DNA of 64,000 bases from Ktedonospora formicarum (GCF_016587355.1 NZ_BNJF01000001.1:930001-994000), one strand, 5' to 3'. Counted from the stretch's first letter, positions 17,797-26,612 are shown. Notes: a model not told the origin generated them from the letters alone. Program-made: numbers and translations.

Positions 17797-18660
17797 TTAG
17801 CCTTTGAGCGCTCCCATACGCACCCCCTCCAGGAAGTAGCGCTGGAAGATCAGGAAGAAGATAATCATCGGCAGAGCCGCCAGTGCCGCTCCTGCGAAGA
17901 TGATGCCATAGTCAGTCGAGAACTCACCTTGCAGTCCAGCCACACCAACCGGCAATGTATACGCAGTGCTATCAGTCAGTACGATCAGAGGCCAGAGGAA
18001 GTCATTCCAATGACGCACGAATGTAAAGATAGCCAGAGCGCCAATAGCAGGCTTGGAGAGAGGTAAAATAATATGCCAGAACACCCTTAATTCACCACAG
18101 CCATCGATACGCGCCGCATCAAGAAGCTCAGATGGCAATGTCTGAATGTACTGGCGCATCAGGAAGATGCCAAAGACATTTGCCAGACCAGGCAGGATCA
18201 CCGCCCAGAGCGTATTGAGCAGGTGCAGGTTGCGTGTCACAAGATACATCGGCACCAGCGTCACATAGGCTGGCACCATCATCGTTGCCACAATCAACCA
18301 GAAGAAGAGATTCCTACCAGGAAAGGTCTTCTTGGCAAAGGAGTAACCGGCCAGCGTATCAAAGAAGATGTGGAAAATGGTAATACAGCCCGCCACCACA
18401 ATACTATTCGTCGCCCATGACCAGTACTGAGAGGCCTGACCCAACAAGCGCTGAAAGTTCGACAGGCTCGCGTGCAAGGGAATAAAATCTGGCGGCGTCT
18501 TGAGTGTAAAGGTCGTAGGCGTCAACGCGGTCACAAATAGCCAGTACATCGGCCAGAGCGAGATGCAGGTCGTTATCGCCAGGATAATCCAGGGCAATAG
18601 GTTCACGCGCCTACGCATACGCACCGGTCGCGAGGGAGAAGTTTCCAGTTTGAACGCCAT
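17797..18660 (-). CDS. Carbohydrate ABC importer permease, MalG-like (operon 1)
   Basis: A 287-residue inner-membrane permease with six expected helices and the EAA loop LLDAARIDGCGELRVFWHI followed by LPLSKPAIGALAIF, which contacts the ATPase. The C-terminus (FLIFQRYFLEGVRMGALKG) is typical of MalG/UgpE-type subunits. It is the last gene of a leftward operon (binding protein, permease, permease), two bases after the preceding permease. No ATPase gene accompanies the operon, so a shared MsiK/UgpC-type ATPase encoded elsewhere is inferred. The sugar is unknown. Confidence 0.92.
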   Translation of the reverse strand: MAFKLETSPSRPVRMRRRVNLLPWIILAITTCISLWPMYWLFVTALTPTTFTLKTPPDFIPLHASLSNFQRLLGQASQYWSWATNSIVVAGCITIFHIFFDTLAGYSFAKKTFPGRNLFFWLIVATMMVPAYVTLVPMYLVTRNLHLLNTLWAVILPGLANVFGIFLMRQYIQTLPSELLDAARIDGCGELRVFWHIILPLSKPAIGALAIFTFVRHWNDFLWPLIVLTDSTAYTLPVGVAGLQGEFSTDYGIIFAGAALAALPMIIFFLIFQRYFLEGVRMGALKG

Positions 18661-18662
18661 AC

Positions 18663-19610
18663 TTAATACTCCACGTCTGACTTGAAGAAGCGGAATTGGA
18701 CCAATGCCACCGAAGCAATCATCAAGAAGAGCACAAAGGCCTGCGCCGAGGCAATACCATAGCGGAATTGCTGGAAGCCATTCTGATAAATCTGGGTGAC
18801 AATTACCTGTGAGCCATCACCAACTCCCGCCGGGACCATGACAAAGACCTTCTCAAAGACCTCAAAGCTCGCAATGGTATACAGGACTACCAGGTATAAA
18901 GTAGTGGGCTTGATCAGCGGCAAGGTAATATGCCACCAGCGGCGCAATGCCCCCGCGCCATCAAGCTTCGCGGCCTCGTAGAACTCTGGCGGGATACTGC
19001 CCATCGCGGCATTGAAGAGCACAACACCAGTCGCGGGTATCGTTAACACTGTTGAGAGTGTAATGCTATTCAAGACAATGTTCGGGTCTGAGAGCCAGCG
19101 CACGGGCGCGATATGAACCAGTCCTAACAGATAGTTGAGGAATCCATATTCACTATTATAGATCCAGCGCCAGGTGATCGCGATAATCACTACGCTCGTC
19201 ACCGCCGGGAGATAGTAGGCCGCAAGAAAGAAGGTGCGCCAGCCTTTGCTGCGTCCCTGGATCAAGCTTGCAAGGATCAATGCAATCAGGATATTCGCAG
19301 TTACTGTAATCACGGTATAGTACAGCGTGTTCCTGATCGCGGCCCCAAAGATGCCGCTACTCGTCGTAAAGGCATTGATGTAGTTATTAAAGCCAGCCCA
19401 TTTTCCATTCCAGAATAAGGTAAAACTATAGCTCTGGAAGGAGATGACAAAGGCCCAGATGACCGGTATCAGAATAAAGATAATGAAGGCAAGCATACTG
19501 GGGATGATAAAGGCATATCCCCACCCATGCGCTTTAAAGAAACGTTGCAGGCTGGCAACGGGACCACGTTGCCGTTTGCCAGCCTGCTTTTCGAGAGAGA
19601 CTTCCGACAT
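18663..19610 (-). CDS. Carbohydrate ABC importer permease, MalF-like (operon 1)
   Basis: A 315-residue permease with a basic N-terminal tail, a first helix (YAFIIPSMLAFIIFILIPVIW) and the EAA loop FYEAAKLDGAGALRRWWHI followed by LPLIKPTT. It pairs with the MalG-like subunit downstream. One difference from most homologues is the stretch after the EAA loop (FEKVFVMVPAGVGDGSQVIV), where the usual GGP motif is replaced by AGVGDGS. The ATG at 19610 follows TAGGAGAATGCAGC. It is co-transcribed with the binding protein 48 bp upstream. Confidence 0.92.
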   Translation of the reverse strand: MSEVSLEKQAGKRQRGPVASLQRFFKAHGWGYAFIIPSMLAFIIFILIPVIWAFVISFQSYSFTLFWNGKWAGFNNYINAFTTSSGIFGAAIRNTLYYTVITVTANILIALILASLIQGRSKGWRTFFLAAYYLPAVTSVVIIAITWRWIYNSEYGFLNYLLGLVHIAPVRWLSDPNIVLNSITLSTVLTIPATGVVLFNAAMGSIPPEFYEAAKLDGAGALRRWWHITLPLIKPTTLYLVVLYTIASFEVFEKVFVMVPAGVGDGSQVIVTQIYQNGFQQFRYGIASAQAFVLFLMIASVALVQFRFFKSDVEY

Positions 19611-19658
19611 GCTGCATTCTCCTAGAAGCCAAATTTTGCCTGGATAGCAAAACTGGCT

Positions 19659-20960
19659 CTAGCCATTGAGGAGTGAATTAATCTCACTCGCGGGATTGTT
19701 GAGCGCCTGGCTTGGTGAGATCTTACCAAGAACCGCCTTCTGGATCTGCTCATGCAGAAGGGTGCGAATCTGGGGCCACTGAGGGATAATGGGCGTGATG
19801 TATGTATAAGGAACAAAGGGCTTGAAGAGGCTGATCGGATCATTCACCTCAACTGATTTACGTGCGCCCGGAGCCAGGAAGTAGCCACTCACATCCTTAC
19901 CGACACTGGCGCTCGTCAGATAGCGAGCCATATCCATAGCCGCCTTGAGCTTCCCTTCATCTGGGATACTAGCGACGGAAATCAGGCCAATACCACCTGT
20001 CGTCAGGGGTTTCCCACCTGCACCAATTGGCATGGACTTGACGGTGAAGTTCATTTTCAGCGCCTTGTACGTAGCGGAAGAGCCACTTGGTTCGCTATAC
20101 ATGGCATAGTTCTTCTTTTCGCTAAAACCGGTTATCATGTCAGCTGGAGTCTGCGTGCCAAAGTCAGGAGGTGTGACCTTATGTTTGAGCGCGAGATCAA
20201 CCAGTTTTTGCAGACCACTAATACCTTCAGGCGTGTTAAAAGTATACTTCTTGTTGTCGCTGCTCAAAGGGGTACCGCCATCACCCATAATGATAGGCCA
20301 GGTATTGACGACACCAGCGTCAACAACACCTGTGTAGCCATAGACCTGCTGACCGTCAGAACGTTTGAAGGTCAGACGCTTGGCAATATCAACAAACTCT
20401 TCATACGTCCAATCGTCCTTGGGAACCTCAACACCACGCTCTTTGAAAATATCCAGATTCAAGAACATACCCACCGGTGGAACCCACAGCGGCCAGGCAT
20501 AATAACTTTCATTGATCTTCACCGTTTCAAGGATGGATGGGATAATATCGTTCTTATCATCGTCGGTGAGATAGCTATCAATGGGAGCCACAGAGCCCGA
20601 GCTTACCAATTCGGGGAGCACATCGGATGGCAGGCGGAAGACATCGACAGTACTGCCCCCCTGGACGGCCTGCACAAGCTTCGTAAAACCTGCCTGATCG
20701 CCTGTATAGCCAGTAATGGATATATCCTTAATATTCGCATGGGCCTTTTTATAGGCGGCAACGGCGGCATCAGTAAGCATCCCAGTCTTATTAGCGCCTT
20801 TAGGAGAATAGCCTAATACCCAATACCGTAACGAAACGCTACCCGAGGCACCTGCATCTGAGCCTCCACAGGCCGCAAGCAGCGAACCCAGGACACTCGC
20901 GCTAACAGCGACTTTGCTGCCCTCAACAAGCAAATGGCGACGTGTAATCGAGCTACTCAT
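19659..20960 (-). CDS. Carbohydrate-binding lipoprotein of ABC importer (operon 1)
   Basis: A 433-residue extracellular solute-binding protein (family 1). The N-terminus has twin arginines (SITRRHLLVEGSKVAV) and a lipobox (LLAAC, then GGS), so it is probably Tat-exported and lipid-anchored. The mature part has the MalE-like pattern ending in repeated helices (PASEINSLLNG). I chose the ATG at 20960, for which AGGAG has normal spacing; in-frame starts at 20966 and 21041 fit less well. It is the first gene of the operon and would deliver an oligosaccharide to the two permeases. A palindrome at 21370-21385 may be part of its control region. Confidence 0.92.
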   Translation of the reverse strand: MSSSITRRHLLVEGSKVAVSASVLGSLLAACGGSDAGASGSVSLRYWVLGYSPKGANKTGMLTDAAVAAYKKAHANIKDISITGYTGDQAGFTKLVQAVQGGSTVDVFRLPSDVLPELVSSGSVAPIDSYLTDDDKNDIIPSILETVKINESYYAWPLWVPPVGMFLNLDIFKERGVEVPKDDWTYEEFVDIAKRLTFKRSDGQQVYGYTGVVDAGVVNTWPIIMGDGGTPLSSDNKKYTFNTPEGISGLQKLVDLALKHKVTPPDFGTQTPADMITGFSEKKNYAMYSEPSGSSATYKALKMNFTVKSMPIGAGGKPLTTGGIGLISVASIPDEGKLKAAMDMARYLTSASVGKDVSGYFLAPGARKSVEVNDPISLFKPFVPYTYITPIIPQWPQIRTLLHEQIQKAVLGKISPSQALNNPASEINSLLNG

Positions 20961-21369
20961 TTTCATACTCCTCAATTCATCGATTCGAGCAAGGTTGCGC
21001 ACCGGTGAAAAGAAAGATACGCCCCATAATTCTGGGATCACGCAGGAACAAAGATGCGGTCAATGGTCTTTAAACAGTGCGCATTTCATCTTCAACAACA
21101 CCCTGCACACCAGAAAGGTTCACCACTGAACCTATCCACAGCGCTCACACTTAGGGCCGCAATCAACATTGATCGCGTGCTCCAGAACCGTCTTCCGCTC
21201 GGTCGACACACTAGAAGAAGCTTGAGCCACAGGAAATAAAGCAAGTAGGCGCGTCTTGTGAAAAGGAGTAGGTGGCAAGAAGCTCGCGGTTCAAAATACC
21301 CTACCGGGTCATGGAGTGGAAAACAACAAAGCATGTATATAGATATACACATCATAACAACTTAGGAAA

Positions 21370-21385
21370 AGCAAGAATTCTTGCT
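21370..21385. promoter_or_regulatory. 16-bp perfect palindrome upstream of importer operon 1
   Basis: The sequence agcaagaattcttgct is its own reverse complement. It lies about 410 bp upstream of the binding-protein gene and 420 bp before the Nudix gene. A near copy (14 of 16 bases) lies at 26435-26450 in front of importer operon 2, which argues for a shared DNA-binding regulator. Confidence 0.45.
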
Positions 21386-21593
21386 CCCTATGACCCGAAC
21401 AGTGCCAAAGAAGGCTGTGGTTGGCAAGGTGCATGGGTTAATTGTAACATCAAAGATATAACTTATGCAATACTATCGATTCATAGGGCAAGGACTCATA
21501 AAAGTAGCCTTGCAAGCCCCTTCAATCCATAATCAAATGTTAAAGGAAAAAGCATAAAGCGTAGGTCGCAAGTGCTACAAGCTGACTAGCTAT

Positions 21594-21633
21594 GCGTTTT
21601 AGAAACTTTCTAGTTTGAAAGTTTCTAAAACGC
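21594..21633. repeat. 17-bp perfect inverted repeat not attached to a gene end
   Basis: The arms 21594-21610 and 21617-21633 (gcgttttagaaactttc and complement) flank 6 nt. The element lies between divergent genes and is not followed by a T-run on either strand, so it is not an obvious terminator. The rest of the gap 20961-21806 holds a -10-like TACAAT (21755-21760) before the Nudix gene and no further gene. Confidence 0.5.
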
Positions 21634-21806
21634 GGCAAGCATTATGAAGGTGGTCATTATCTTTTAAATTCAGGTTATAACTTGTTCTCTTGATATTGGA
21701 ATTGGAAAGCCCCCGAAATAGTCTCAAAGAGTTCTCTCTCGCAAAAATAAATGCTACAATAGCCAGAAGCATGCTATTCTAGAGCCTGGGAGATACACGA
21801 CCACGC

Positions 21807-22277
21807 ATGACACGCGTTGACTACTACAACTATTCCGGCGCACCGCAACCTAATAGCCTGGTGCCCGCAGCTTCGGCAATCGTTACTGACCCGCAGGGGA
21901 GAATCCTGCTCCACCGACGTAGTGATAACAATCTCTGGGCACTACCGGGTGGCGCAATGCAACTGGGCGAATCCATTAGCGAGGCCCTCATCCGCGAAGT
22001 AAAAGAAGAGACTGGCTTAGATGTACAACCTGAGCGGATCATTGGCATTTATACTGATCCCAAGCATATCATCGCCTTTTCTGATGGCGAGGTCAGACAG
22101 CAGTTCTCTATTTGCTTTGCCTGCAAACTCCTTGGCGGCAAACTCAGTAGAAGCGCGGAGTCATTTGAAGTAGCATTTTTCACCCCTGCCGAGATTGAGT
22201 ACCTGAGTATGCACCCCTCCATCCGTCTACGCGTCTACCATTTTCTTGAAGGGCGCGACCACCCCTTCTTTAGCTAA
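21807..22277 (+). CDS. NUDIX hydrolase
   Basis: A 156-residue protein with a complete Nudix box, GGAMQLGESISEALIREV then KEETGL (about 50-73), matching Gx5Ex7REUxEExGU with the metal-binding REVKEE. It should hydrolyse a nucleoside diphosphate linked to another moiety; the substrate cannot be read from the sequence. The N-terminal strand (LVPAASAIVTDPQGRILLHR) is typical. The ATG follows GGGAG at a long distance. It is the first of three rightward genes (Nudix, aldolase-like, FAD oxidase) that may form a loose unit. Confidence 0.93.
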   Translation: MTRVDYYNYSGAPQPNSLVPAASAIVTDPQGRILLHRRSDNNLWALPGGAMQLGESISEALIREVKEETGLDVQPERIIGIYTDPKHIIAFSDGEVRQQFSICFACKLLGGKLSRSAESFEVAFFTPAEIEYLSMHPSIRLRVYHFLEGRDHPFFS

Positions 22278-22385
22278 GACCATATATACCCTGCATACGC
22301 TTGACCTTGCTCTTACCTGAATGCTACACTCACATCCATACCGTCTTTGTTGACCTCTTATTTGCCTATCAAAGGGATTTGAGTC

Positions 22386-23660
22386 ATGTCACAAAACAAA
22401 GCATCTATTTCGGTCATGGCATCGCAAGAGCCCGTCTCACGCCCTCCAAACTATCCACCTCAAAATCTCGATGCACGCTATGAGTATTATCGAGAATTGT
22501 TCAGAGATCGCGCCAGGCCTTTTGCCTTCATAGATCTTGATTTGTTCGACGACAACATTGTGCGCATCGCAAGCCAGGCTGGTGATAAACACATTCGCCT
22601 GGCCTCGAAATCACTTCGCAGTCGCGCACTACTTCAACGGGTCCTGGCTGCCAATGCCTGCTTTCAGGGAATCATGTGCTTCACGGCACGCGAGGCTCTC
22701 TATCTAGCGGAGCAAGGGTTCACAGACCTGTTGCTTGGGTATCCAACCTGGCAGGAACACGATATCGCAGCTATCGCCCAGGCCAGCCTGCAAGACAAGC
22801 GAATTGTCCTGATGGTGGATAGCCTTGAACAGATCAAGCATACCGAACGTATCGCTCAGCAGCATCAAGCACACCTGCCACTCTGTCTGGATATCGATAT
22901 GTCGCTCCCGCTCCCCGGTCTCCACTTTGGGGTGCGACGCTCGCCCTTACGCACGGTTGAAGATGTAAGACCACTGGTTGATTACATCAAGAAGTCGGAC
23001 CATCTCACATTAGATGGCATCATGGGATATGAGGCCCAGATAGCAGGTCTGGGTGATGCGTTCGCCGGACAAGGACCGAAGAATGTCATTGTTCGTCTGC
23101 TAAAACGCCGCTCGCTATCTGACATCACCCAGCGTCGCGCGGCAATAGTCAAATTTATTCGAGAGGAGGCTCAGCTTCCAATCCGCATTGTGAATGGTGG
23201 TGGCACTGGGAGTCTGCATACAACGAAACAAGAGGCCGCTGTCACTGAGGTAACGGTTGGATCGGGTTTCTACTCGCCCACACTCTTTGACAATTTCCAC
23301 GCCTTCCGTTATCAACCAGCGGCTGGCTATGCCATCGAAATCGTCCGCCAACCACGCTCCCATATCTACACCTGCCAGGGTGGCGGCTATACGGCTTCGG
23401 GAGCTGTGGGCGCGGACAAACAGGCACAGCCCTATCTTCCCCAGGGGACAAAACTTGATGCCTTAGAAGGGGCTGGCGAGGTCCAGACGCCAATCCATTA
23501 CCAGGGCAAATTAGACTTGCACCTGGGGGATCCCATCTTCATGCGACATGCGAAGGCCGGTGAACTTTGTGAACGTTTCACACATCTGCTCCTGGTACAG
23601 GCCGGGGCTATTGTCGATGAAGTCCCAACCTATCGCGGTGACGGTCAATGCTTCCTCTAG
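22386..23660 (+). CDS. PLP-dependent alanine racemase-fold enzyme, D-threonine aldolase/amino-acid deaminase-like
   Basis: A 424-residue fold type III PLP enzyme. The N-terminal barrel has FAFIDLDLFDDNI and then IRLASKSLRSR, where Lys75 is the expected Schiff-base lysine. LCLDIDMSLPLPGLHFGVRRSPL, GYEAQIAG and IRIVNGGGTGSLHTT (phosphate binding) follow. The C-terminal domain has CQGGGYTASGAVGADKQAQP and HYQGKLDLHLGDPIFMRHAKAGELCERF, the metal and active-site region of DSD1/D-threonine-aldolase relatives. It likely cleaves or deaminates a D-amino or beta-hydroxy amino acid. The ATG at 22386 follows AAAGGGA. An FAD-linked oxidase lies 54 bp downstream. Confidence 0.85.
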   Translation: MSQNKASISVMASQEPVSRPPNYPPQNLDARYEYYRELFRDRARPFAFIDLDLFDDNIVRIASQAGDKHIRLASKSLRSRALLQRVLAANACFQGIMCFTAREALYLAEQGFTDLLLGYPTWQEHDIAAIAQASLQDKRIVLMVDSLEQIKHTERIAQQHQAHLPLCLDIDMSLPLPGLHFGVRRSPLRTVEDVRPLVDYIKKSDHLTLDGIMGYEAQIAGLGDAFAGQGPKNVIVRLLKRRSLSDITQRRAAIVKFIREEAQLPIRIVNGGGTGSLHTTKQEAAVTEVTVGSGFYSPTLFDNFHAFRYQPAAGYAIEIVRQPRSHIYTCQGGGYTASGAVGADKQAQPYLPQGTKLDALEGAGEVQTPIHYQGKLDLHLGDPIFMRHAKAGELCERFTHLLLVQAGAIVDEVPTYRGDGQCFL

Positions 23661-23714
23661 CATCTCTCAATCACTGCTCATACTCGCTACTTACATACTT
23701 AAAGAGGTGTGTCT

Positions 23715-25079
23715 ATGAGCCATCGCATACAGACAGCAACTCCCAAAGCGCCAGGAGAAGGACGCAAGTGGCATAACTGGTCTGGCTCCGTTACGGGTCA
23801 CCCCAAGAACTTCGCCCAACCACAAAGCGTGGAAGAGTTACGCCAGATTGTACAACAAACGGCAAAGGCAGGCGGACAATTACGTGTGGTGGGGGCAGGC
23901 CATTCCTTCACGCCCCTGGTACAGACTGATGATACCTTACTCTCGCTGGATAACTGGCAAGGGATCGAGCACATTGAAAAAGATGAGAACCAGCACGACA
24001 TAGTTACCGTACGCGCGGGGACCAGGCTCAATCACCTGGGTAAGTTGCTCCACGCCAACGGGCTAGCTCAAGAAAATCTAGGAGATATCGACGTTCAGAG
24101 TATTGCGGGAGCTATTAGCACAGGCACTCATGGTACTGGTGTCGGCTTCGGCACTATCGCCACGCAGGTTGTAGGGCTCACGCTGATTACCGCGCAAGGC
24201 GAGGAGCTTGAATGCTCATCCGAACAGAATCCCGATATCTTTCAGGCTGCACAGGTTTCGCTGGGAAGCCTGGGTGTTCTGGCACGCATCAAGTTACGCA
24301 CCGTTCCGAGTAAGCGCCTCCACTACCGCAGCCAGCGCGAGACATTGACGACATGCCTGGAAAACCTGGAGCGCTACAAACAGGAGAATAGCCACTTCGA
24401 GTTTTATCTCTTTCCACATACACAGTGGGTACAGACCAAGTTCGCACGCGAGACAGAAGCCGCCCCCAATGCGGGAGGTAATATTTGGAGCACACTCAAT
24501 CAGGTCGTACTCGAAAACTGGCTATATGGGCTACTCTCCGAGTCCTGCCGCCTCTTCCCACGGCTCACACCCACTGTCAGCCATATCTCAGCCCTGGGTA
24601 TTTCGAACGTTGACGAGGTTGATTATAGCCACCTCGTATTCGCGACCCCGCGCTGGGTGCGCTTTCAGGAAATGGAGTACAATATCCCCGCCGAGCACTT
24701 TACGACTGTGCTCAATGAGATTCACCAGTGCATCGAGAAAAACAAATTTCAGGTGCATTTTCCCATCGAATGCCGCTTTGTGCGCGAAGATGGCATCTGG
24801 CTCAGTCCGGCATACCAGCGCAACTCGGCCTATATCGCAGTCCATATGTATCGCGGCATGCCCTATAAAGAGTATTTTCAAGCCATCGAGGAGATCTTTC
24901 AGCGCTACCAGGGACGGCCCCACTGGGGCAAAATGCATACGCTCACAGCAGACAGGCTCGCCACGCTCTACCCCCGCTGGGACGACTTCCTCAATATTCG
25001 CGCCCAACTCGATCCAGATGGAGTCTTCCTCAATCCCTATCTCCGCTCTCTCCTCGCAATTCCACAAGCTAATGTATAA
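23715..25079 (+). CDS. FAD-linked oxidase, sugar-1,4-lactone/alditol oxidase type
   Basis: A 454-residue flavoprotein of the vanillyl-alcohol-oxidase superfamily. It has HNWSGSVTGHPKNFAQPQS, VVGAGHSFTPL (His63 is the family's covalent FAD site), ENLGDIDVQSIAGAISTGTHGTG, GEELECS and SLGSLGVLARI. The C-terminal ALO domain ends HWGKMHTLTADRLATLYPRWDDF...FLNPYL, as in L-gulono- and D-arabinono-1,4-lactone oxidases and alditol oxidases, which oxidise a sugar lactone or alditol with O2. I use the ATG at 23715 (AAAGAGG upstream) rather than the GTG at 23709. It probably shares a transcript with the aldolase-like gene. Confidence 0.9.
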   Translation: MSHRIQTATPKAPGEGRKWHNWSGSVTGHPKNFAQPQSVEELRQIVQQTAKAGGQLRVVGAGHSFTPLVQTDDTLLSLDNWQGIEHIEKDENQHDIVTVRAGTRLNHLGKLLHANGLAQENLGDIDVQSIAGAISTGTHGTGVGFGTIATQVVGLTLITAQGEELECSSEQNPDIFQAAQVSLGSLGVLARIKLRTVPSKRLHYRSQRETLTTCLENLERYKQENSHFEFYLFPHTQWVQTKFARETEAAPNAGGNIWSTLNQVVLENWLYGLLSESCRLFPRLTPTVSHISALGISNVDEVDYSHLVFATPRWVRFQEMEYNIPAEHFTTVLNEIHQCIEKNKFQVHFPIECRFVREDGIWLSPAYQRNSAYIAVHMYRGMPYKEYFQAIEEIFQRYQGRPHWGKMHTLTADRLATLYPRWDDFLNIRAQLDPDGVFLNPYLRSLLAIPQANV

Positions 25080-25099
25080 AACCAGGATCGTTCACAACA

Positions 25100-25137
25100 G
25101 AACCCCCTCACTATCACCTGTGGTGGTGAGGGGGTTC
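25100..25137 (+). terminator. Terminator after the lactone/alditol oxidase gene
   Basis: A 12-bp stem (gaaccccctcac 25100-25111, gtgagggggttc 25126-25137) with an inner cacc/ggtg extension lies 21 bp past the stop. Confidence 0.7.
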
Positions 25138-25222
25138 AAATATGTGCAGGCACGTACATTCATGTGCTCAAAGGCGCGCTAGCGTCGCGAGACACCTGAT
25201 CTTGAAAAGGAATAGATAAAAA

Positions 25223-26251
25223 TTAGAAAGTGGCACGCCCCATCGTGCTTTCGCGCTTGATCAGGGTGAATGGAACATGAACACGCTCGGGTGGCTCTGT
25301 GCGTGTGCCTTCGATCCGCCCCAACAGGAAGCGGACTGCGGTTTCGCCGATCTGCTGCTTATCAGGGGCAATGGTTGTCAAAGAGGGCAGAGCATAGCAT
25401 CCTTCTTCAATGTTATCGAAGCCCACAATCGAGACATCTTGGGGAGCATATAATCCAGCCTCATGTAGTGCTCGCAACGCCCCTAGAGCCATCAGATCAT
25501 TAAAACAAAAGACTGCATCCAGAGAAACAGCGTTTTCAAGCAGTTGGCGCATAGCAATATAACCGCTCTGACGCGTATAAGGAGTCACCGTTGTAGGAAT
25601 CAGCGCCTCATCATGTGCGATACCAGCCTCTTGTAAGGCGCTAAGATATCCATGCAAACGCATTTCGGAGGTTTCTGTTTGCCGGAGGAGATCTGAGCGC
25701 AAACCAATGGCAGCAATCCGCCTCCGTCCCAGACTCAGGAGATGGCGAGTCGCCTCATATGCAGCGGCGACATTATCAATGATGATGTGGTCATAAGGGA
25801 CATCAAGAAAGCGCTCACCCAACAAAACGATAGGGGTCTCGACTCGTTCGGGATGCAGGTCTTCCTGCTCCAGAGCAAGAGCATTCAAGATCACGCCGTC
25901 GAGCAGTTGCTGGCGCCACCCATTGATAACAACACGTTCATTCTCGCGTAATCCACCCGTTGTATCCACCAGCACGGTGTACGATTGGCAAGCAGCGGCA
26001 GCGATAATAGTATTGCTCACCTCAGCAAAATAGGGATTAGTTAGTTCTGGTACCACCAGCCCGAGAACTCCCACGCGCCCCTTCCTCAGATGCCGCGCGG
26101 AAAGATTTGGCTGGTAATTCAATTCTTTGATCGCCGCCTCGACACGCTCCCGCTTTTCATCTGCGACATGAATTGTCCCATGAATCACATTTGATACGGT
26201 CTTAATTGAGACCCCCGCGCGTAAGGCAACGTCTTTGAGTGTCGTCGGCAC
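25223..26251 (-). CDS. LacI-family transcriptional regulator of importer operon 2
   Basis: A 342-residue repressor with an N-terminal LacI helix-turn-helix (TLKDVALRAGVSIKTVSNVI, then NYQPNLSARHLRKGR as hinge) and a periplasmic-binding-protein-like sensor domain (VGVLGLVVPELTNPYFAEVS, VDAVFCFNDLMALGALRAL-type effector region, SIVGFDN). The start is GTG at 26251 with AAGGA upstream. It is divergent from importer operon 2, with twin palindromes (26508-26541) between them and a weaker copy (26287-26300) near its own start. I infer sugar-relieved repression of the operon and autoregulation. Confidence 0.93.
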   Translation of the reverse strand: MPTTLKDVALRAGVSIKTVSNVIHGTIHVADEKRERVEAAIKELNYQPNLSARHLRKGRVGVLGLVVPELTNPYFAEVSNTIIAAAACQSYTVLVDTTGGLRENERVVINGWRQQLLDGVILNALALEQEDLHPERVETPIVLLGERFLDVPYDHIIIDNVAAAYEATRHLLSLGRRRIAAIGLRSDLLRQTETSEMRLHGYLSALQEAGIAHDEALIPTTVTPYTRQSGYIAMRQLLENAVSLDAVFCFNDLMALGALRALHEAGLYAPQDVSIVGFDNIEEGCYALPSLTTIAPDKQQIGETAVRFLLGRIEGTRTEPPERVHVPFTLIKRESTMGRATF

Positions 26252-26286
26252 GTGTTTTTCAATCCTTTGGCACAGAACTACGAGAA

Positions 26287-26300
26287 TTACAATGTTGAGA
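26287..26300. promoter_or_regulatory. Degenerate operator near the lacI-type start
   Basis: ttacaatgttgaga matches 11 of 14 positions of the perfect palindrome ttacaacgttgtaa found at 26508 and 26528. It lies 36 bp upstream of the GTG of the LacI gene, where it could mediate autoregulation. Confidence 0.4.
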
Positions 26301-26434
26301 ACTATACCACGCTGAATTTACGATTGTCAATGTACGAATCAATCCAATCATAGGATGCTTGCAGAAGCAACAGAGAATTACAATTCAGGCATAATCGATA
26401 TTTCTAGAGCACTCAAGCGCTTTTTGCTTAGCAA

Positions 26435-26450
26435 AACAAGAATTATTGCT
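26435..26450. promoter_or_regulatory. Near-copy of the operon 1 palindrome, upstream of importer operon 2
   Basis: aacaagaattattgct matches 14 of 16 bases of the perfect palindrome at 21370-21385. It ends 24 bp before the -35 box of operon 2, a position suited to an activator or a second repressor. Confidence 0.4.
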
Positions 26451-26474
26451 ACCAAATATTCAACATCAACTATA

Positions 26475-26504
26475 TTGACAAACGCAAATTTTATATGGTA
26501 CAGT
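26475..26504 (+). promoter_or_regulatory. Promoter of importer operon 2
   Basis: A perfect -35 box TTGACA (26475-26480), an 18-nt spacer and TACAGT as -10 (26499-26504). Predicted transcription would start near 26511, inside the first LacI-type operator, leaving a leader of about 310 nt before the binding-protein gene. Confidence 0.6.
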
Positions 26505-26507
26505 TCA

Positions 26508-26541
26508 TTACAACGTTGTAAAGAGCATTACAACGTTGTAA
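26508..26541. promoter_or_regulatory. Twin LacI-type operators
   Basis: Two exact copies of the 14-bp palindrome ttacaacgttgtaa (26508-26521 and 26528-26541) have starts 20 bp apart, about two helical turns. The central CG and symmetric AA/TT flanks are typical of LacI-family operators. They cover the predicted start of transcription, which fits repression by the adjacent LacI protein. Confidence 0.8.
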
Positions 26542-26555
26542 AACGCGAGGTCACG

Positions 26556-26612
26556 ATGATGTTTGAGGTCTCTATTTACGCTATCAATGTCGATTTACGA
26601 GGTGTCCAATGA
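26556..26612 (+). CDS. Possible 18-residue leader peptide in the operon 2 leader
   Basis: An ATG at 26556 is preceded by GCGAGG at normal spacing and opens an 18-codon frame (MMFEVSIYAINVDLRGVQ) ending in TGA at 26610. It lies in the leader between the operators and the binding-protein gene. No attenuator-like hairpin pair was recognised, so it may be chance. The remaining leader to 26823 shows nothing clear. Confidence 0.22.
   Translation: MMFEVSIYAINVDLRGVQ

Noticed and set aside
25131..25146. ggttcaaat resembling a tRNA T-loop
   Set aside because: It is the right arm of the terminator at 25100-25137. No acceptor, D or anticodon arms surround it.
26355..26612. 85-codon plus-strand frame between the LacI gene and operon 2
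   Set aside because: It runs through the promoter and operators. Only its last 18 codons have a ribosome-binding site.
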